From: an uncultured Butyricicoccus sp.
GTDB taxonomy: Bacteria; Bacillota; Clostridia; Oscillospirales; Butyricicoccaceae
Length of the DNA: 64,000 bases
Reading direction: 5' to 3'
Assembly: GCA_944376065.1 (NCBI GenBank)
Contig: CALWBL010000003.1
Location: 1-64,000, forward strand
In this document: positions 44,898 through 54,633 of the stretch, in pieces
Layout of the letters: every line of letters starts with the position of its first letter
How positions within the stretch are numbered: position 1 is the first letter of the stretch
Translations under genes and position numbers: made by a program
Notes under the pieces: model-generated
What the model saw: the letters and a program-made list of their open reading frames with translations, nothing else
What the model was told of the DNA's origin: nothing
Database searches by the model: none

Positions 44898-46652
44898 ATG
44901 TATTTAGAAAACATTAAAAATCCAAGTGATATCAAATCATTCTCAAATGATCAGCTTAAAGCTCTAGCAGATGAAATGCGTGGGCTGTTAATTAAGAAAG
45001 TAAGCACCCATGGTGGACACTTTGGCCCTAATCTGGGTATGGTTGAGACGACAATAGCACTTCATTATGTGTTTGACTCCCCAAAGGATAAAATGGTGTA
45101 TGATGTATCACATCAAACTTATTGTCATAAAATGCTTACTGGCAGAGCCTACGGTTTTTTAGATGAAAATAGATACGATGATATAACAGGTTATAGCAGC
45201 CCTGACGAAAGTGAACACGATTTCTTTACAGTCGGACATACTTCTACATCAATAAGCCTTGCAAGCGGTCTGGTAAAGGCTAGAGAGCTTAAAAAGGAAA
45301 GTGGTAATGTTATAGCTATTATAGGCGATGGTTCACTTGGAGGCGGTGAGGCTCTTGAGGGACTAAATATAGCAACAGAACTTGACAGCAATTTTATAAT
45401 CGTTGTAAATGATAATGATATGTCTATAGCTGAAAATCATGGCGGTTTATATGGCAATTTAAAGCTACTTCGTGATACAGATGGAAAGGCAGAGTGTAAC
45501 TTATTTAAAGCAGTTGGACTTGATTATGTTTTTGTTAAAAATGGAAATGATATAAATGAGTTAATCAAGGCATTTAAATTGGTTAAAGACAGTAAAAAGC
45601 CTGTTGTTGTACATATCTGCACACAAAAGGGTATGGGGTATAAACCAGCACAAGATGATAGAGAAACTTTCCACTGGACAATGCCATTTGATGTTGAAAC
45701 AGGCAAAGTGCTTGTCAACTTTGATGGAGAAAATTATGAAACATTAACATCAGATTTTCTTCTTGAAAAAATGAAGAATGATGATAAAATTGTTGCTATA
45801 ACTGCTGGTACCCCCGCTGTAATGGGATTTACATTAGAAAAGCGTAAAAAAGCAGGTAAACAATTTGTTGATGTAGGCATAGCAGAAGAAACAGCCGTGG
45901 CTATGGCATCAGGCATAGCAAAGGGCGGGGCAAAGCCTGTTTTTGGTGTATACAGCACATTTATGCAGAGAACATATGACCAAATTTCACAGGATTTATG
46001 TGTAAATAAAAATCCAGCAACAATAGTTGTATTTTGTGCCTCTGTCTATGGTATGAGCGATGTAACTCATGTAGGTTTTTATGATATACCTATGATTTCT
46101 AACATTCCAGGGCTTGTATATCTTGCACCAACATCGAAAGAAGAATATTTTGCAATGCTCGATTGGGGTATGGAGCAGAATAAATATCCAGTAGCTATTC
46201 GTGTACCAGGAAACGGAGTTATTTCATCTGACAGACCCGTTAAAAATGATTATTCTGATATTGATAAATATCAAATCGTAGAAAAGGGCAGTAGGATTGC
46301 TATTATAGCAGTTGGCAGCTTTTTTGAACTCGGAAAACAATGTGCCTGTGAGATTGAAAATAAGTTAGGAGTTAAAGCTACACTTATAAATCCAATTTAC
46401 CTAACCGGTTTGGACTGTGATTTATTAAATAATTTAAAAGAAAATCATGATATTGTAATCACACTTGAAGATGGAGTTATAGATGGTGGTTTTGGCGAAA
46501 AAATCGCTAGATATTATGGTAAGGACAGTGTTAAAGTTTTAAATTATGGACTTAAAAAGCAGTTTTATGATAGATATAATATAGATGATGTCTTAAAAGA
46601 AAATCATCTGACTACAGAGCAAATCACAAATGATATTAAAAATATTTTATAA
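44898..46652 (+). CDS. Divergent DXS-like thiamine-diphosphate transketolase
   Basis: A 584-aa ThDP enzyme with the DXS layout: STHGGHFGPNLG (His41), YDVSHQTYCHKMLTGR, HTSTSIS, the ThDP motif GDGS...N (143-171), GIAEETAVAMASG (Glu330), YSTFMQR and THVGFYD (His391). It is shorter than usual DXS (~620 aa) and has lost conserved residues: the DRAG motif is FCAS (379-382) and the RYPRG motif is IRVPGNG (434-440). These positions include Arg residues that bind substrate phosphate in E. coli DXS. It may make DXP or use another acceptor. The ATG at 44898 follows GGAGGAAAAT; an ATG at 44877 overlaps merR. Confidence 0.75.
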   Translation: MYLENIKNPSDIKSFSNDQLKALADEMRGLLIKKVSTHGGHFGPNLGMVETTIALHYVFDSPKDKMVYDVSHQTYCHKMLTGRAYGFLDENRYDDITGYSSPDESEHDFFTVGHTSTSISLASGLVKARELKKESGNVIAIIGDGSLGGGEALEGLNIATELDSNFIIVVNDNDMSIAENHGGLYGNLKLLRDTDGKAECNLFKAVGLDYVFVKNGNDINELIKAFKLVKDSKKPVVVHICTQKGMGYKPAQDDRETFHWTMPFDVETGKVLVNFDGENYETLTSDFLLEKMKNDDKIVAITAGTPAVMGFTLEKRKKAGKQFVDVGIAEETAVAMASGIAKGGAKPVFGVYSTFMQRTYDQISQDLCVNKNPATIVVFCASVYGMSDVTHVGFYDIPMISNIPGLVYLAPTSKEEYFAMLDWGMEQNKYPVAIRVPGNGVISSDRPVKNDYSDIDKYQIVEKGSRIAIIAVGSFFELGKQCACEIENKLGVKATLINPIYLTGLDCDLLNNLKENHDIVITLEDGVIDGGFGEKIARYYGKDSVKVLNYGLKKQFYDRYNIDDVLKENHLTTEQITNDIKNIL

Positions 46653-46653
46653 A

Positions 46654-46690
46654 TAAAAAAAGCGAGCTGAAAAATCAGCTCGCTTTGCAT
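46654..46690. terminator. Bidirectional terminator after the DXS-like gene
   Basis: A perfect 12-bp stem AAAGCGAGCTGA / TCAGCTCGCTTT with loop AAAA; seven T on the minus strand side, weaker T tract on the plus side. Confidence 0.85.
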
Positions 46691-46698
46691 TTAATGGA

Positions 46699-47097
46699 TT
46701 ATTTTAGATATTTTTCTATGATTTTTGCCGCATCCTCAATGCAACCAGTGCATGTGCGAAGAACAGTACCATTTTCTACGCCTTTAAGCTCGCGGCAAAT
46801 AACGCTTTTATTCATCTGCTTAAACTCATCAGCAACAGCACGGTTAATTTTATAGGTTTCACCTTTGGTTTTACCAACATTTTCAAGACCGCCACTGTTT
46901 TTCATACCTGCAAGCATGCATGCACCAGAAACAGCACCACAAACCTCCATCTGTCCCATACCAAGACCGAAAGCCTCACTGACTTTGTAGGCAGTTTGTT
47001 CATCTAAGCCCACTAAATCAGCATAGGCACATACGATAGCTTGTGCACAGTTATAACCCTTATCATGCAGGCTTACAGCTTTTTCAGTTCTAGTCAT
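46699..47097 (-). CDS. C_GCAxxG_C_C family protein
   Basis: A 132-aa redox-type protein with the family cysteine signature: NCAQAIVCAY, CGAVSGACMLAG (the C-GCAxxG core), then a single Cys in SVICREL and the paired CTGC near the C terminus. These proteins are often annotated as putative redox-active or metal-binding, without proven function. Ribosome site AAGGACTG. It lies 23 bases after the amidase gene on the same strand and may share its transcript. Confidence 0.88.
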   Translation of the reverse strand: MTRTEKAVSLHDKGYNCAQAIVCAYADLVGLDEQTAYKVSEAFGLGMGQMEVCGAVSGACMLAGMKNSGGLENVGKTKGETYKINRAVADEFKQMNKSVICRELKGVENGTVLRTCTGCIEDAAKIIEKYLK

Positions 47098-47120
47098 AAA
47101 ATCAGTCCTTTTTAAATAAT

Positions 47121-48455
47121 TTAATATTCGTGAGTTGAATAAAAATCTAAAATTGCATTATACATGGCTTGAGCTTCCTGTTTGACACCTTCATTGCTTA
47201 ATATGCATGATATGTCATTTGCATTGTCAATATAAGCATATTCACTGATTACAGCAAGCAGGTCAACATTTGCAGCATAACGTAAAATTGCATAATAGTC
47301 TCCATTGCTTCCTTCTTTAAATACTGTTGGAGCATGGCGAGTTCGGCCATTTTCATAGTACCGCTTTTCAAAAGCCTGTGCAAGCTCTAATCCGTCACCA
47401 CCGTTTTTATACTTAATCTGTGCAAGAAGTTCAAAACCAGATGCATTTCCATTAAATGAGTTGTGGTGAACACTAATTAGCATATCGGCTTTATCTGCAT
47501 TGCTTTCTATAATTTCCTTGCGTTCTGAAAAACTTACATATTTATCGGTTTCAGCACTCATTATAACCTTTGCACCATTAGCCTCAAGTAAATCACGTAA
47601 ACAAAGTGCAACAGGTAAATTAAAATCCTTTTCGCTGATAGTACCTCCTGCAACAACTTTGCGATTTTGATATGTTATGAAATCGTATGGAGCTGTGCCA
47701 GTAGCACCAGGGTCAGAACCACCATGACCAACATCAATAAGAACAGTCAGTACACCATCAACCTTATTAGGTGTAGGTTCTTCTGGAGTTTGCTCAGGCT
47801 CAGGGGTAACAGGGGGGAGCGTGTTATCTGGTTTATTATCAGGTGTTTCTTCGCTTTCAGGTGTATCAGAACCAGTATAACCAGGTGTGCGTATTATAGC
47901 TTGTCTACTGGAATCTTTATAAGAAACATCAAAGCCGAATACATCACCCATATCACGCAACTTGTAGTATGTATTTCCGTTGATATTATAAGCCTCAATT
48001 TCTACTTTTTCTCCATCTAGCCAAATTGGACTGTTAGTTTCATAAGCAGTTTGGTCGCCTGAGCTGGAGGCTTTCATCTCCGAGCCATTAGACACATATT
48101 GTTCTCCGCTTTTAGCAATTATTTGTTTTGTCTTTTCGTCATAGTCCACACTAAACTGGCAATCTTTTCCGTTCATAAGATATGCTAAATCACGAAGTTT
48201 AAAATATGTATATGCACCATAAGCATCAACGCTGATAAGATATGCGATAGGCTTAACCTGCTCGCCATCTAAATAAATTTCCATTGTGCTGACATAAGCT
48301 TTTTTACCTTGTTTTGTTGCAGCATATAAATCAGCAGAACCAGTTGTTGTAACATTGATGGTTGTCTGTTCAATTTGTTGTGAATTTGCTGCATAACCGA
48401 TGTTAGAGAACACCGATGAAAACAGCAACATAAATGCTATTGCTCTTTTTCGCAT
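47121..48455 (-). CDS. Secreted N-acetylmuramoyl-L-alanine amidase with copper-amine-oxidase-like N-domains
   Basis: A 444-aa exported wall hydrolase. Signal peptide (MRKRAIAFMLLFSSVFS), two copper-amine-oxidase-N/stalk-like repeats (~52-205, each with YTYFKLRDLAYLM or YYKLRDMGDVFGFDV), a Pro/Glu/Thr-rich linker (~208-245), and an Amidase_3 domain (~250-444). Zinc ligands are His in IDVGHGGSDPG, Glu in GTISEKDFN and His in SVHHNSF; the catalytic Glu is in ISEYAYIDN. It would cleave the MurNAc-L-Ala bond, anchored or spaced by the N-domains. Ribosome site AAAGGAACGG. Confidence 0.92.
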   Translation of the reverse strand: MRKRAIAFMLLFSSVFSNIGYAANSQQIEQTTINVTTTGSADLYAATKQGKKAYVSTMEIYLDGEQVKPIAYLISVDAYGAYTYFKLRDLAYLMNGKDCQFSVDYDEKTKQIIAKSGEQYVSNGSEMKASSSGDQTAYETNSPIWLDGEKVEIEAYNINGNTYYKLRDMGDVFGFDVSYKDSSRQAIIRTPGYTGSDTPESEETPDNKPDNTLPPVTPEPEQTPEEPTPNKVDGVLTVLIDVGHGGSDPGATGTAPYDFITYQNRKVVAGGTISEKDFNLPVALCLRDLLEANGAKVIMSAETDKYVSFSERKEIIESNADKADMLISVHHNSFNGNASGFELLAQIKYKNGGDGLELAQAFEKRYYENGRTRHAPTVFKEGSNGDYYAILRYAANVDLLAVISEYAYIDNANDISCILSNEGVKQEAQAMYNAILDFYSTHEY

Positions 48456-48511
48456 AACCGTTCCTTTCCGTTTACAACTTAGCTATATAATAGCTTTATA
48501 AATTCAAAAGT

Positions 48512-48535
48512 AATACGGCTGCAAGCAGCCGTATT
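48512..48535. repeat. Perfect inverted repeat upstream of the amidase gene
   Basis: A perfect 11-bp inverted repeat AATACGGCTGC / GCAGCCGTATT with two central bases. It lies ~60 bases before the amidase ATG and 137 bases beyond the PHP gene stop. The minus-strand T tract is weak (ACTTTTG), so it may be a poor terminator for the PHP gene or an operator. Confidence 0.6.
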
Positions 48536-48671
48536 ATAAAAAACCCAACATATATAATATAACACTATAATACAAAATTCTCAAGTTACAAACAATATGT
48601 GTAACAAAATTGTAAAATAAAAGCGTTTTATAGTGTGTTTTACCATTAAATTTATACTGAATCAACAAAAA

Positions 48672-49421
48672 TTAAACTTGATTTTCTTCAAAAGAATGAA
48701 TATCAATATTTCTAATTTTTTTGAAATAATTAGCTAAGCGGTCAAAATCTGCATTAAGTATTAGTTCTTCAGGGAAGCCAATATCTTCAAGCATAGCTAA
48801 TGCAGAATCTGTTTTACCAACCATAAAAGATATATGCGAGTCACTTGTGACAACAATGGGTACATGGTACTTCATACAAAGTTTGGCTATGCTTTTACAG
48901 TTTTCTTTACTTCCTTTGCGTATAGCAAGTGAGTTGTTGTTTATTTCTATGATTTTCTCAAACTCATTACATTGAGAGACAATTCTTTCTTGGTCAAATA
49001 TATAATTTTGGTTACCAAGATGGCCAAGTGTGGTTACATATGGGTTTCTTAAAATACTCTCAAGAGCTCTTGTATGTACATCAGAATTTACAGGTGGAAA
49101 ACAAGGCTCATGAAAAGAAGCTATAACATAATCAAGATTTTTAAGATATTTTTCTTCCATATTATCAACTGAGCCATTAGGGGGTAGTATATTCATTTCT
49201 ATTCCACGAATAACACATATACCATCGATTTTTCTAGGTACAATATTCAAATTGGTAAAATGCCACTGATGTGCACCATCTACCATACTGGGTCCATGAT
49301 TAGTTATTGCAATGGCACGAAGTCCAGCACGTTTTGCACCTTGAACCATTTCTTCCAGTGAGCTATGGGCGTGATGTGAAACATTAGTGTGTGTATGAAG
49401 GTCTGCTACAAGTTTAATCAT
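48672..49421 (-). CDS. PHP-domain phosphoesterase
   Basis: A 249-aa PHP metal-dependent phosphoesterase of YcdX/HisK-related type. Motifs: DLHTHTNVSHHAHSS, AITNHGPSM, the RGIEMNI glutamate, ASFHEP, LGHLGN and the terminal TSDSHIS. Three metal sites are predicted. The substrate is unknown; it could be histidinol phosphate or another small phosphate ester. It probably follows hprK in one transcript. Confidence 0.87.
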   Translation of the reverse strand: MIKLVADLHTHTNVSHHAHSSLEEMVQGAKRAGLRAIAITNHGPSMVDGAHQWHFTNLNIVPRKIDGICVIRGIEMNILPPNGSVDNMEEKYLKNLDYVIASFHEPCFPPVNSDVHTRALESILRNPYVTTLGHLGNQNYIFDQERIVSQCNEFEKIIEINNNSLAIRKGSKENCKSIAKLCMKYHVPIVVTSDSHISFMVGKTDSALAMLEDIGFPEELILNADFDRLANYFKKIRNIDIHSFEENQV

Positions 49422-49455
49422 ATTAAAAGTTCGTTCCTTTCTCGTGTTGAAATAT

Positions 49456-49488
49456 AACAGGACTGTAACTATCAGCCACAGCCCTGTT
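49456..49488 (-). terminator. Weak hairpin after hprK
   Basis: Stem AACAGG-a-CTGT / ACAG-c-CCTGTT between hprK and the PHP gene. The minus-strand T tract is interrupted, so read-through is likely. Confidence 0.4.
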
Positions 49489-49495
49489 TAATGAG

Positions 49496-50428
49496 TTAGT
49501 TGCCAAATGAGCGGAGCATACGCTCTTGAAGTTCTTTAGCGGCATTATAACCCATTTTCTTATAACGGTTGTTCATAGCTGCAACTTCAATGATTACAGC
49601 TAAATTTCGACCAGGCTTCACTGGAATAGTAAGCGATGGCACGCGAATATCAAGTATACTGGTTGTTTGACCATCAAGACCAAGTCTATCATATTGCTTG
49701 CCATCCTCCCAGTTTTCGAGGTTTATAACAAGCTCAATTTTTTCTGTAAGTTTTACTGAACCAACACCAAAAATACGGCGAACGTCAACAATGCCTATGC
49801 CACGCAGTTCAATAAAATAACGAATAACATCTGGTGAAGCACCAACAAGGGTTTTATCAGATACACGCTTGATTTCAACAGCATCATCAGCAATTAAGCG
49901 ATGACCACGCTTTACAAGCTCAATAGCGGTTTCTGACTTACCAACACCAGAATCACCTAAAAGCAAAACACCCTCACCATAGATTTCAATAAGCACACCA
50001 TGCAATGTGATTTTTGGTGCAAGTGAAACTTTAAGTGAAGCCACAAGTGAATTTATAATTGTGGAGGTAAATTCATTTGTACGCAAAATAGGTACATTAT
50101 ATTTTTTTGCAGCCTCGATACATTCTGGAAATATATCAATATTTCGTGAAATAATTATGGCTGGAATACCAGTTGAAAACAATCTGTCAAAAATTTCCTG
50201 ACGCTTTTCATGTTCAAAACTTTCTACATAGGTTGTTTCAACCTTGCCCATAACCTGTAAACGATTAGGGTCAAAAAAGTCAAAAAAGCCCGCAAGCTGC
50301 AAGCCAGGACGGCTTACATCATCTCTAGTGATTTCTGTTTTTTCAAATCCATCTGGTCCGTAGACTACTTCAAAATTAAATTCTTGAATAAGGTCTTTTA
50401 AAGACACACCAAACTCTTTTAACTGCAT
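49496..50428 (-). CDS. hprK: HPr kinase/phosphorylase
   Basis: A 310-aa regulator of carbon catabolite repression that phosphorylates HPr on Ser46 and removes that phosphate. The P-loop is LGDSGVGKSETAIEL, followed by HRLIADDAVEI, and the family signature ELRGIGIVDVRRIFGVGSV. The N-terminal domain is of HprK_N type. The ATG at 50428 has GGAGGG 6 bases upstream; the longer frame to 50497 is not needed. Its presence implies PTS-linked CcpA-type control in this organism. Confidence 0.95.
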   Translation of the reverse strand: MQLKEFGVSLKDLIQEFNFEVVYGPDGFEKTEITRDDVSRPGLQLAGFFDFFDPNRLQVMGKVETTYVESFEHEKRQEIFDRLFSTGIPAIIISRNIDIFPECIEAAKKYNVPILRTNEFTSTIINSLVASLKVSLAPKITLHGVLIEIYGEGVLLLGDSGVGKSETAIELVKRGHRLIADDAVEIKRVSDKTLVGASPDVIRYFIELRGIGIVDVRRIFGVGSVKLTEKIELVINLENWEDGKQYDRLGLDGQTTSILDIRVPSLTIPVKPGRNLAVIIEVAAMNNRYKKMGYNAAKELQERMLRSFGN

Positions 50429-50556
50429 TTTCAGCCCTCCTGTGATTTTTGGGGGATTCATTATGCTTATTATAGACGAGTTTTTTGTATTTTTCAACGC
50501 TTATACAAAGATATACAGATATTTTTTATATCTTCCAAAAAAAATCAAAAAAGCAC

Positions 50557-50585
50557 TTGATTTTTTCTAAACTTCATGATAATAT
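50557..50585 (+). promoter_or_regulatory. Sigma-A promoter of rpmB
   Basis: TTGATT, a 17-base spacer and TAATAT with a TGA extension, 45 bases before the ATG. Confidence 0.7.
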
Positions 50586-50629
50586 TATATACGTTACTCA
50601 ATGCCTTGTAGATAAGGAGGTGCAGGAAA

Positions 50630-50818
50630 ATGGCAAAGTGTGATATTTGCGGAAAGGGCGTAACCTTTGGTATCAAGGTTTCTCACTCCCACAGACGTTC
50701 TAACAGAACTTGGAAGCCTAACGTTCGTCGTGTTAAGGCGATTGTAAACGGTACTCCATGCCATGTCAACGTATGTACTCGATGCCTCCGCTCCGGCAAG
50801 GTTACTCGTGCAGTCTAA
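50630..50818 (+). CDS. rpmB: 50S ribosomal protein L28 (zinc form)
   Basis: A 62-aa L28 with two CxxC pairs (CDICGKG and CTRCLRSG), so the zinc-containing (C+) type. It has the typical GNxVSHSHRRSNRTWKPNVRRV-like core. Strong ribosome site AAGGAGG. Single-gene unit with its own promoter and terminator. Codon use is typical of a highly expressed gene. Confidence 0.97.
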   Translation: MAKCDICGKGVTFGIKVSHSHRRSNRTWKPNVRRVKAIVNGTPCHVNVCTRCLRSGKVTRAV

Positions 50819-50849
50819 TTTGATTAGCACATCTTGACCAATACAATAA

Positions 50850-50880
50850 GGGCCACTCTTTTGGGTGGTTCTTTTATTTT
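50850..50880 (+). terminator. Terminator of rpmB
   Basis: A 7-bp stem GGGCCAC / GTGGTTC with two G-U pairs, followed by TTTTATTTT. Confidence 0.7.
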
Positions 50881-50905
50881 GGAAAAATTATCTATTCGAC
50901 ATACT

Positions 50906-50935
50906 TTGACATTATTTGCTTTAATAAAATGTTAT
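50906..50935 (+). promoter_or_regulatory. Candidate promoter of the DUF6514-like gene
   Basis: A consensus TTGACA, an 18-base spacer and TGTTAT. The -10 is weak. Confidence 0.45.
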
Positions 50936-50974
50936 CATGTTTAGGAAAAATATAAAGGAGTAAGGAGTAAGTTA

Positions 50975-51178
50975 ATGTTAAGGTATGTTGCAATAAGTAA
51001 ACAAGAAGTAAATGGTATTGCGGCTTGCGATGGGGAAGAAACAATAAGCATTATAGGGGATATTGCCCCCATATATGAGGAGGTGGAAATTCTTGCTGAA
51101 AAATTAAATAGTCTTGAAGTATCATTGATTCATTTTAATGATATTATAGAGGACTATATACAGCAAAGGGCAATGTAA
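50975..51178 (+). CDS. Small DUF6514-like protein
   Basis: A 67-aa acidic cytoplasmic protein. The pattern IGDIAPIYEEVEILAEKLNSLEVSLIHFNDIIEDYI resembles the DUF6514 family of small clostridial proteins, which end in a conserved H-x2-D-(V/I)-(I/V)-E-D motif; function is unknown. The ribosome site is duplicated (AAGGAGTAAGGAGTAA), with the second copy 9-10 bases before the ATG. It is followed by ~120 bases without a gene before a strong terminator. Confidence 0.65.
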   Translation: MLRYVAISKQEVNGIAACDGEETISIIGDIAPIYEEVEILAEKLNSLEVSLIHFNDIIEDYIQQRAM

Positions 51179-51297
51179 GCACGGCTTTTTTATGATTGGC
51201 ACATCTGATAAATTAGCTTGTTGCTGAAATCTATAACACAATAACAAAAAATCAAACAAAATCACATAACAAAATACTATGAGAAAATTCACATAGA

Positions 51298-51337
51298 GCA
51301 GGCGAACAGAAAAAACTATCCGTTCGCCTGTTTTTTA
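51298..51337 (+). terminator. Terminator downstream of the DUF6514-like gene
   Basis: A perfect 9-bp stem CAGGCGAAC / GTTCGCCTG followed by six T, 120 bases beyond the stop codon. Confidence 0.88.
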
Positions 51338-51343
51338 GTTTTT

Positions 51344-51380
51344 ATTAAAAAAAGAAAACAGCACGTTAATGCTGCTTTCT
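51344..51380 (-). terminator. Terminator of dnaG-rpoD
   Basis: On the minus strand, a 10-bp stem GAAAGCAGCA / TGCTGTTTTC (one G-U) is followed by seven T. Confidence 0.88.
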
Positions 51381-51388
51381 AAAAAATA

Positions 51389-52609
51389 TTAGTTTAAGAA
51401 ATCTTTTAATTTCTTAGAGCGTGATGGGTGACGCAGTTTACGCAAAGCCTTTGCCTCAATCTGTCTAATACGTTCACGAGTTACCTTAAACTCTTTACCA
51501 ACTTCCTCAAGGGTACGAGTGTGACCGTCATCAATACCAAAACGCAGACGCAAAACCTTTTCTTCTCTTGGGGTGAGTGTTTGCAGAACCTCAACAAGCT
51601 GTTCCTTTAACAACATAAAAGATGCGGCCTCTGCTGGTTCTGGTGCATCATCATCTGGAATAAAATCGCCAAGGTGTGAATCTTCTTCCTCACCAATAGG
51701 GGTTTCAAGAGATACAGGTTCCTGTGCAATCTTTAGAATATCACGCACACGGTCAACAGGCATATTCATCTCAGCAGCGATTTCTTCTGGAGATGGGTCA
51801 TGTCCAAGCTCTTGAAGTAGTTGACGGGATACACGAATAACCTTATTGATAGTTTCCACCATATGAACTGGAATACGTATGGTTCTTGCTTGGTCTGCAA
51901 TAGCTCTTGTTATAGCCTGACGAATCCACCATGTAGCATATGTGGAAAATTTATAGCCCTTTGTGTAGTCAAACTTTTCAACGGCCTTAATAAGACCAAG
52001 ATTACCTTCTTGAATGAGATCTAAAAACAGCATACCGCGACCTACATAACGTTTAGCAATGGATACTACCAGACGTAAGTTAGCCTCTGCAAGACGTTTT
52101 TTAGCACGTTCACCAGCTTTGATAGCACGATTCCACTGCACAATCTCATCAGCTTGAACTGCACTATGGTTTTCTTTGGATTCATACTCGTCCATTTTTT
52201 CAGAGGCAGCTACGCCGTCCATAATTTTCTTAGCAAGGTCTATTTCTTCCTCAGGGGATAAGAGGTCAACCTTGCCAATTTCTTTTAAATACATACGAAC
52301 AGGGTCATCAATAGCAAAACCTTCTGCTAAAACTGATGTGTCAACAAGCTCTTCTTCAGGAACTTCTTCGACCTCAGATGCTTTGAACTCGCTTTCATCA
52401 TCGCCAATTGGTGTCTCAAGTACATCACTGCCCTCAATTTCGATACCTTCATGCTCAAGGGTTTCATATAGCTTGTCAATGTCCTCGGTTTCCAGCTCAA
52501 CTGCACTAAGTGCATCTGCAATTTCCTTGAGTGTAAGTTTGCCGTTTTTCTTACCAAGAGCAAGTAAATCGTGGATAACTTGCATTTGCTGTTCTGCACT
52601 TTGGTTCAT
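51389..52609 (-). CDS. rpoD: Primary RNA polymerase sigma factor (sigma-A/RpoD)
   Basis: A 406-aa group 1 sigma-70 factor. Region 1.1-like N terminus, region 1.2 ([22 protein letters not shown]), region 2 with the RpoD box ([53 protein letters not shown]), region 3, and region 4 ([47 protein letters not shown]). It follows dnaG with a 4-base ATGA overlap, the classic dnaG-rpoD macromolecular synthesis arrangement. Confidence 0.98.
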   Translation of the reverse strand: MNQSAEQQMQVIHDLLALGKKNGKLTLKEIADALSAVELETEDIDKLYETLEHEGIEIEGSDVLETPIGDDESEFKASEVEEVPEEELVDTSVLAEGFAIDDPVRMYLKEIGKVDLLSPEEEIDLAKKIMDGVAASEKMDEYESKENHSAVQADEIVQWNRAIKAGERAKKRLAEANLRLVVSIAKRYVGRGMLFLDLIQEGNLGLIKAVEKFDYTKGYKFSTYATWWIRQAITRAIADQARTIRIPVHMVETINKVIRVSRQLLQELGHDPSPEEIAAEMNMPVDRVRDILKIAQEPVSLETPIGEEEDSHLGDFIPDDDAPEPAEAASFMLLKEQLVEVLQTLTPREEKVLRLRFGIDDGHTRTLEEVGKEFKVTRERIRQIEAKALRKLRHPSRSKKLKDFLN

Positions 52610-54366
52610 AATCTATTACCTCCAAAAATTTTTTCTTTTTTCATTTTTGCCTTTGCAAGCAAGGGGTCAGATTGTGTAGTGGTGTCATCTGATTTTAAAC
52701 TACACTCATTTATCTTGTATATGTAGTCATCAAGAGCTTTTTTACGCATAGATGGTATAGGTCTGCTCGTAATAGTGGCGAGCAAAGAAAGTGCATCAGG
52801 CTTGAAATGACCTTCAAAAGCGGGAATTGTTATATTTTTGCCGTTTTCATAAAGCTCAAGAGCATAAATGAAAAAAGCTCTTAATATTGGGGAAGTAAAG
52901 TTATCTGGTGAAATTTTTCCGTTTAGGTAGCTAACTAGACTATTATCCCCGAAAATAATTGATAAAATACCTTCTTCTGCACGAGCGGAAATAATATTAT
53001 CATATTTTAGTGATTTATCTTTTGGCTGTGCCTTTTGAGCTGCTGCGCGAACTTCACGTTTTTGTTGTTTCTGTAAATTATGTTCACGTTTCTGAATAGC
53101 TTTTTTAACTTCAACCATCATAGAATCAATAGATATATTTGCCATAGCTGCTGCACGAGATGTATAAATTTCTCTTTCTATATCGCTGTCTATAAAAGAC
53201 AACATATAGGCGGATTCTTTTAGAAAAGATATTCTGTCTTGGTCTTCTTCAAGGTCAAATTTTGCTGCAATAATATCGAGTTTATAAGCTATATCATCAG
53301 CACTTTTTTCTATAAGTCTGCGAAATGCATCAGAACCTTTTTCTTTTATAAACTCATCGGGGTCTTTTGCATTTGGTATTTTTAAAACCCTAACATTAAG
53401 TCCAGCTTTTTTTAGAATATCAATAGCCCTTTGAGAAGCTGCTTGTCCGGCATTATCCGCATCATATGAGATAATAATATTTTGGGTATAGCGTGCAAGA
53501 AGTCGTGCTTGTTCTTCGGTGAGCGACGTTCCAAGTGATGCAACAGCACTATCAAATCCAGCTTGATGAAGTGCTATAACATCCATATAACCTTCAGCAA
53601 GTATAAAGTAATTGTTTTTAGTTTTTCTTGCCTGCTCAATAGCAAAAAGATTTCTGCTTTTATGGAAAATAGCTGTTTCTGGTGAGTTTAGATATTTAGG
53701 TTTAGAATCGTCCATAACTCTGCCACCAAAAGCTATAACATTACCTCTTAAATCAAAAATTGGAAACATAACACGATTTCTGAATTTGTCATATAAGTTT
53801 CCCTTTTCGCTTTTTGCTACAAGCCCACAGGCTAAAAGCTCTTCTTTGGTATATCCTTTTTCATGCATAGCGTCCATTGTAGCAAAAAATGAATCTGGTG
53901 CAAAACCTAAACCAAAACGGTTCATAGTTTTTTTGGTCAGTCCTCTGCGGGCAAAATATTGCTGAACCTTGGCGTTTTCGGGTTTCCAAAGCTCTGAATA
54001 ATAAAATCTAGCAGTATCACGCATAAGCTCAAAAAGGCGTTCGCGTCTTTTTCCAGCTTTTGGGTCGTAATTGCTTTCAGGTACAGTCATACCATTTTGC
54101 TTTGCCAAAAAAGACACAGCATCATGAAACTCGAGTCCTTCTGCTCGCATGATGAATGACAAAACGCCACCGCCAACACCACAGCCAAAGCAGTGAAATA
54201 TTTGCTTATCTTGAGATACTGAAAAAGAGGGGGATTTCTCATTGTGAAAAGGGCAGAGTCCAAAATAATTTGAGCCGCTTTTCTTTAGTGATACATAACG
54301 AGATACAACATCTACAATATCACTTCTGGCAGTTAATTCATCTAAAAATGACTGGTCTATTGCCAA
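52606..54366 (-). CDS. dnaG: DNA primase
   Basis: A 586-aa bacterial primase that makes RNA primers at the fork. The N-terminal zinc ribbon is [12 protein letters not shown] ... [10 protein letters not shown], the TOPRIM core has [33 protein letters not shown], and [11 protein letters not shown], and the C-terminal helicase-binding domain follows. The start is TTG at 54366 with AAAGGAGGG 7 bases upstream. Its end overlaps the rpoD ATG. Confidence 0.96.
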   Translation of the reverse strand: MAIDQSFLDELTARSDIVDVVSRYVSLKKSGSNYFGLCPFHNEKSPSFSVSQDKQIFHCFGCGVGGGVLSFIMRAEGLEFHDAVSFLAKQNGMTVPESNYDPKAGKRRERLFELMRDTARFYYSELWKPENAKVQQYFARRGLTKKTMNRFGLGFAPDSFFATMDAMHEKGYTKEELLACGLVAKSEKGNLYDKFRNRVMFPIFDLRGNVIAFGGRVMDDSKPKYLNSPETAIFHKSRNLFAIEQARKTKNNYFILAEGYMDVIALHQAGFDSAVASLGTSLTEEQARLLARYTQNIIISYDADNAGQAASQRAIDILKKAGLNVRVLKIPNAKDPDEFIKEKGSDAFRRLIEKSADDIAYKLDIIAAKFDLEEDQDRISFLKESAYMLSFIDSDIEREIYTSRAAAMANISIDSMMVEVKKAIQKREHNLQKQQKREVRAAAQKAQPKDKSLKYDNIISARAEEGILSIIFGDNSLVSYLNGKISPDNFTSPILRAFFIYALELYENGKNITIPAFEGHFKPDALSLLATITSRPIPSMRKKALDDYIYKINECSLKSDDTTTQSDPLLAKAKMKKEKIFGGNRL

Positions 54367-54574
54367 TTTAAATCCCTCCTTTGAGCAAATAAAAAATTTG
54401 TTTAAGTTTAGGACAAACCCTACACTATATATTACGCAATCTATACTTTAAAATCCTCTTTTTTTTAGCATAAATTTAAGAAAATTTGTATTTTGTGAAA
54501 AATGTGTGTTTTAAAAGTTGAAAATGATAGTACATTGTATGTTTTATGCATATTCTCACAAGTAAAAGCGTTGT

Positions 54575-54602
54575 TTGCAAAAGGTAAAAATCATGTTATA
54601 AT
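54575..54602 (+). promoter_or_regulatory. Sigma-A promoter of aroQ-pepP
   Basis: TTGCAA, a 16-base spacer and TGTTATAAT (extended consensus -10), ~32 bases before the aroQ ATG. Confidence 0.7.
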
Positions 54603-54633
54603 TAAAAATATAGCTTGCAAAGGAGAAACATGT

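Noticed and set aside
52176..52679. Plus-strand 167-codon open frame antisense to rpoD/dnaG
   Set aside because: It is a Ser-rich shadow of the acidic rpoD N terminus and has no start signals.
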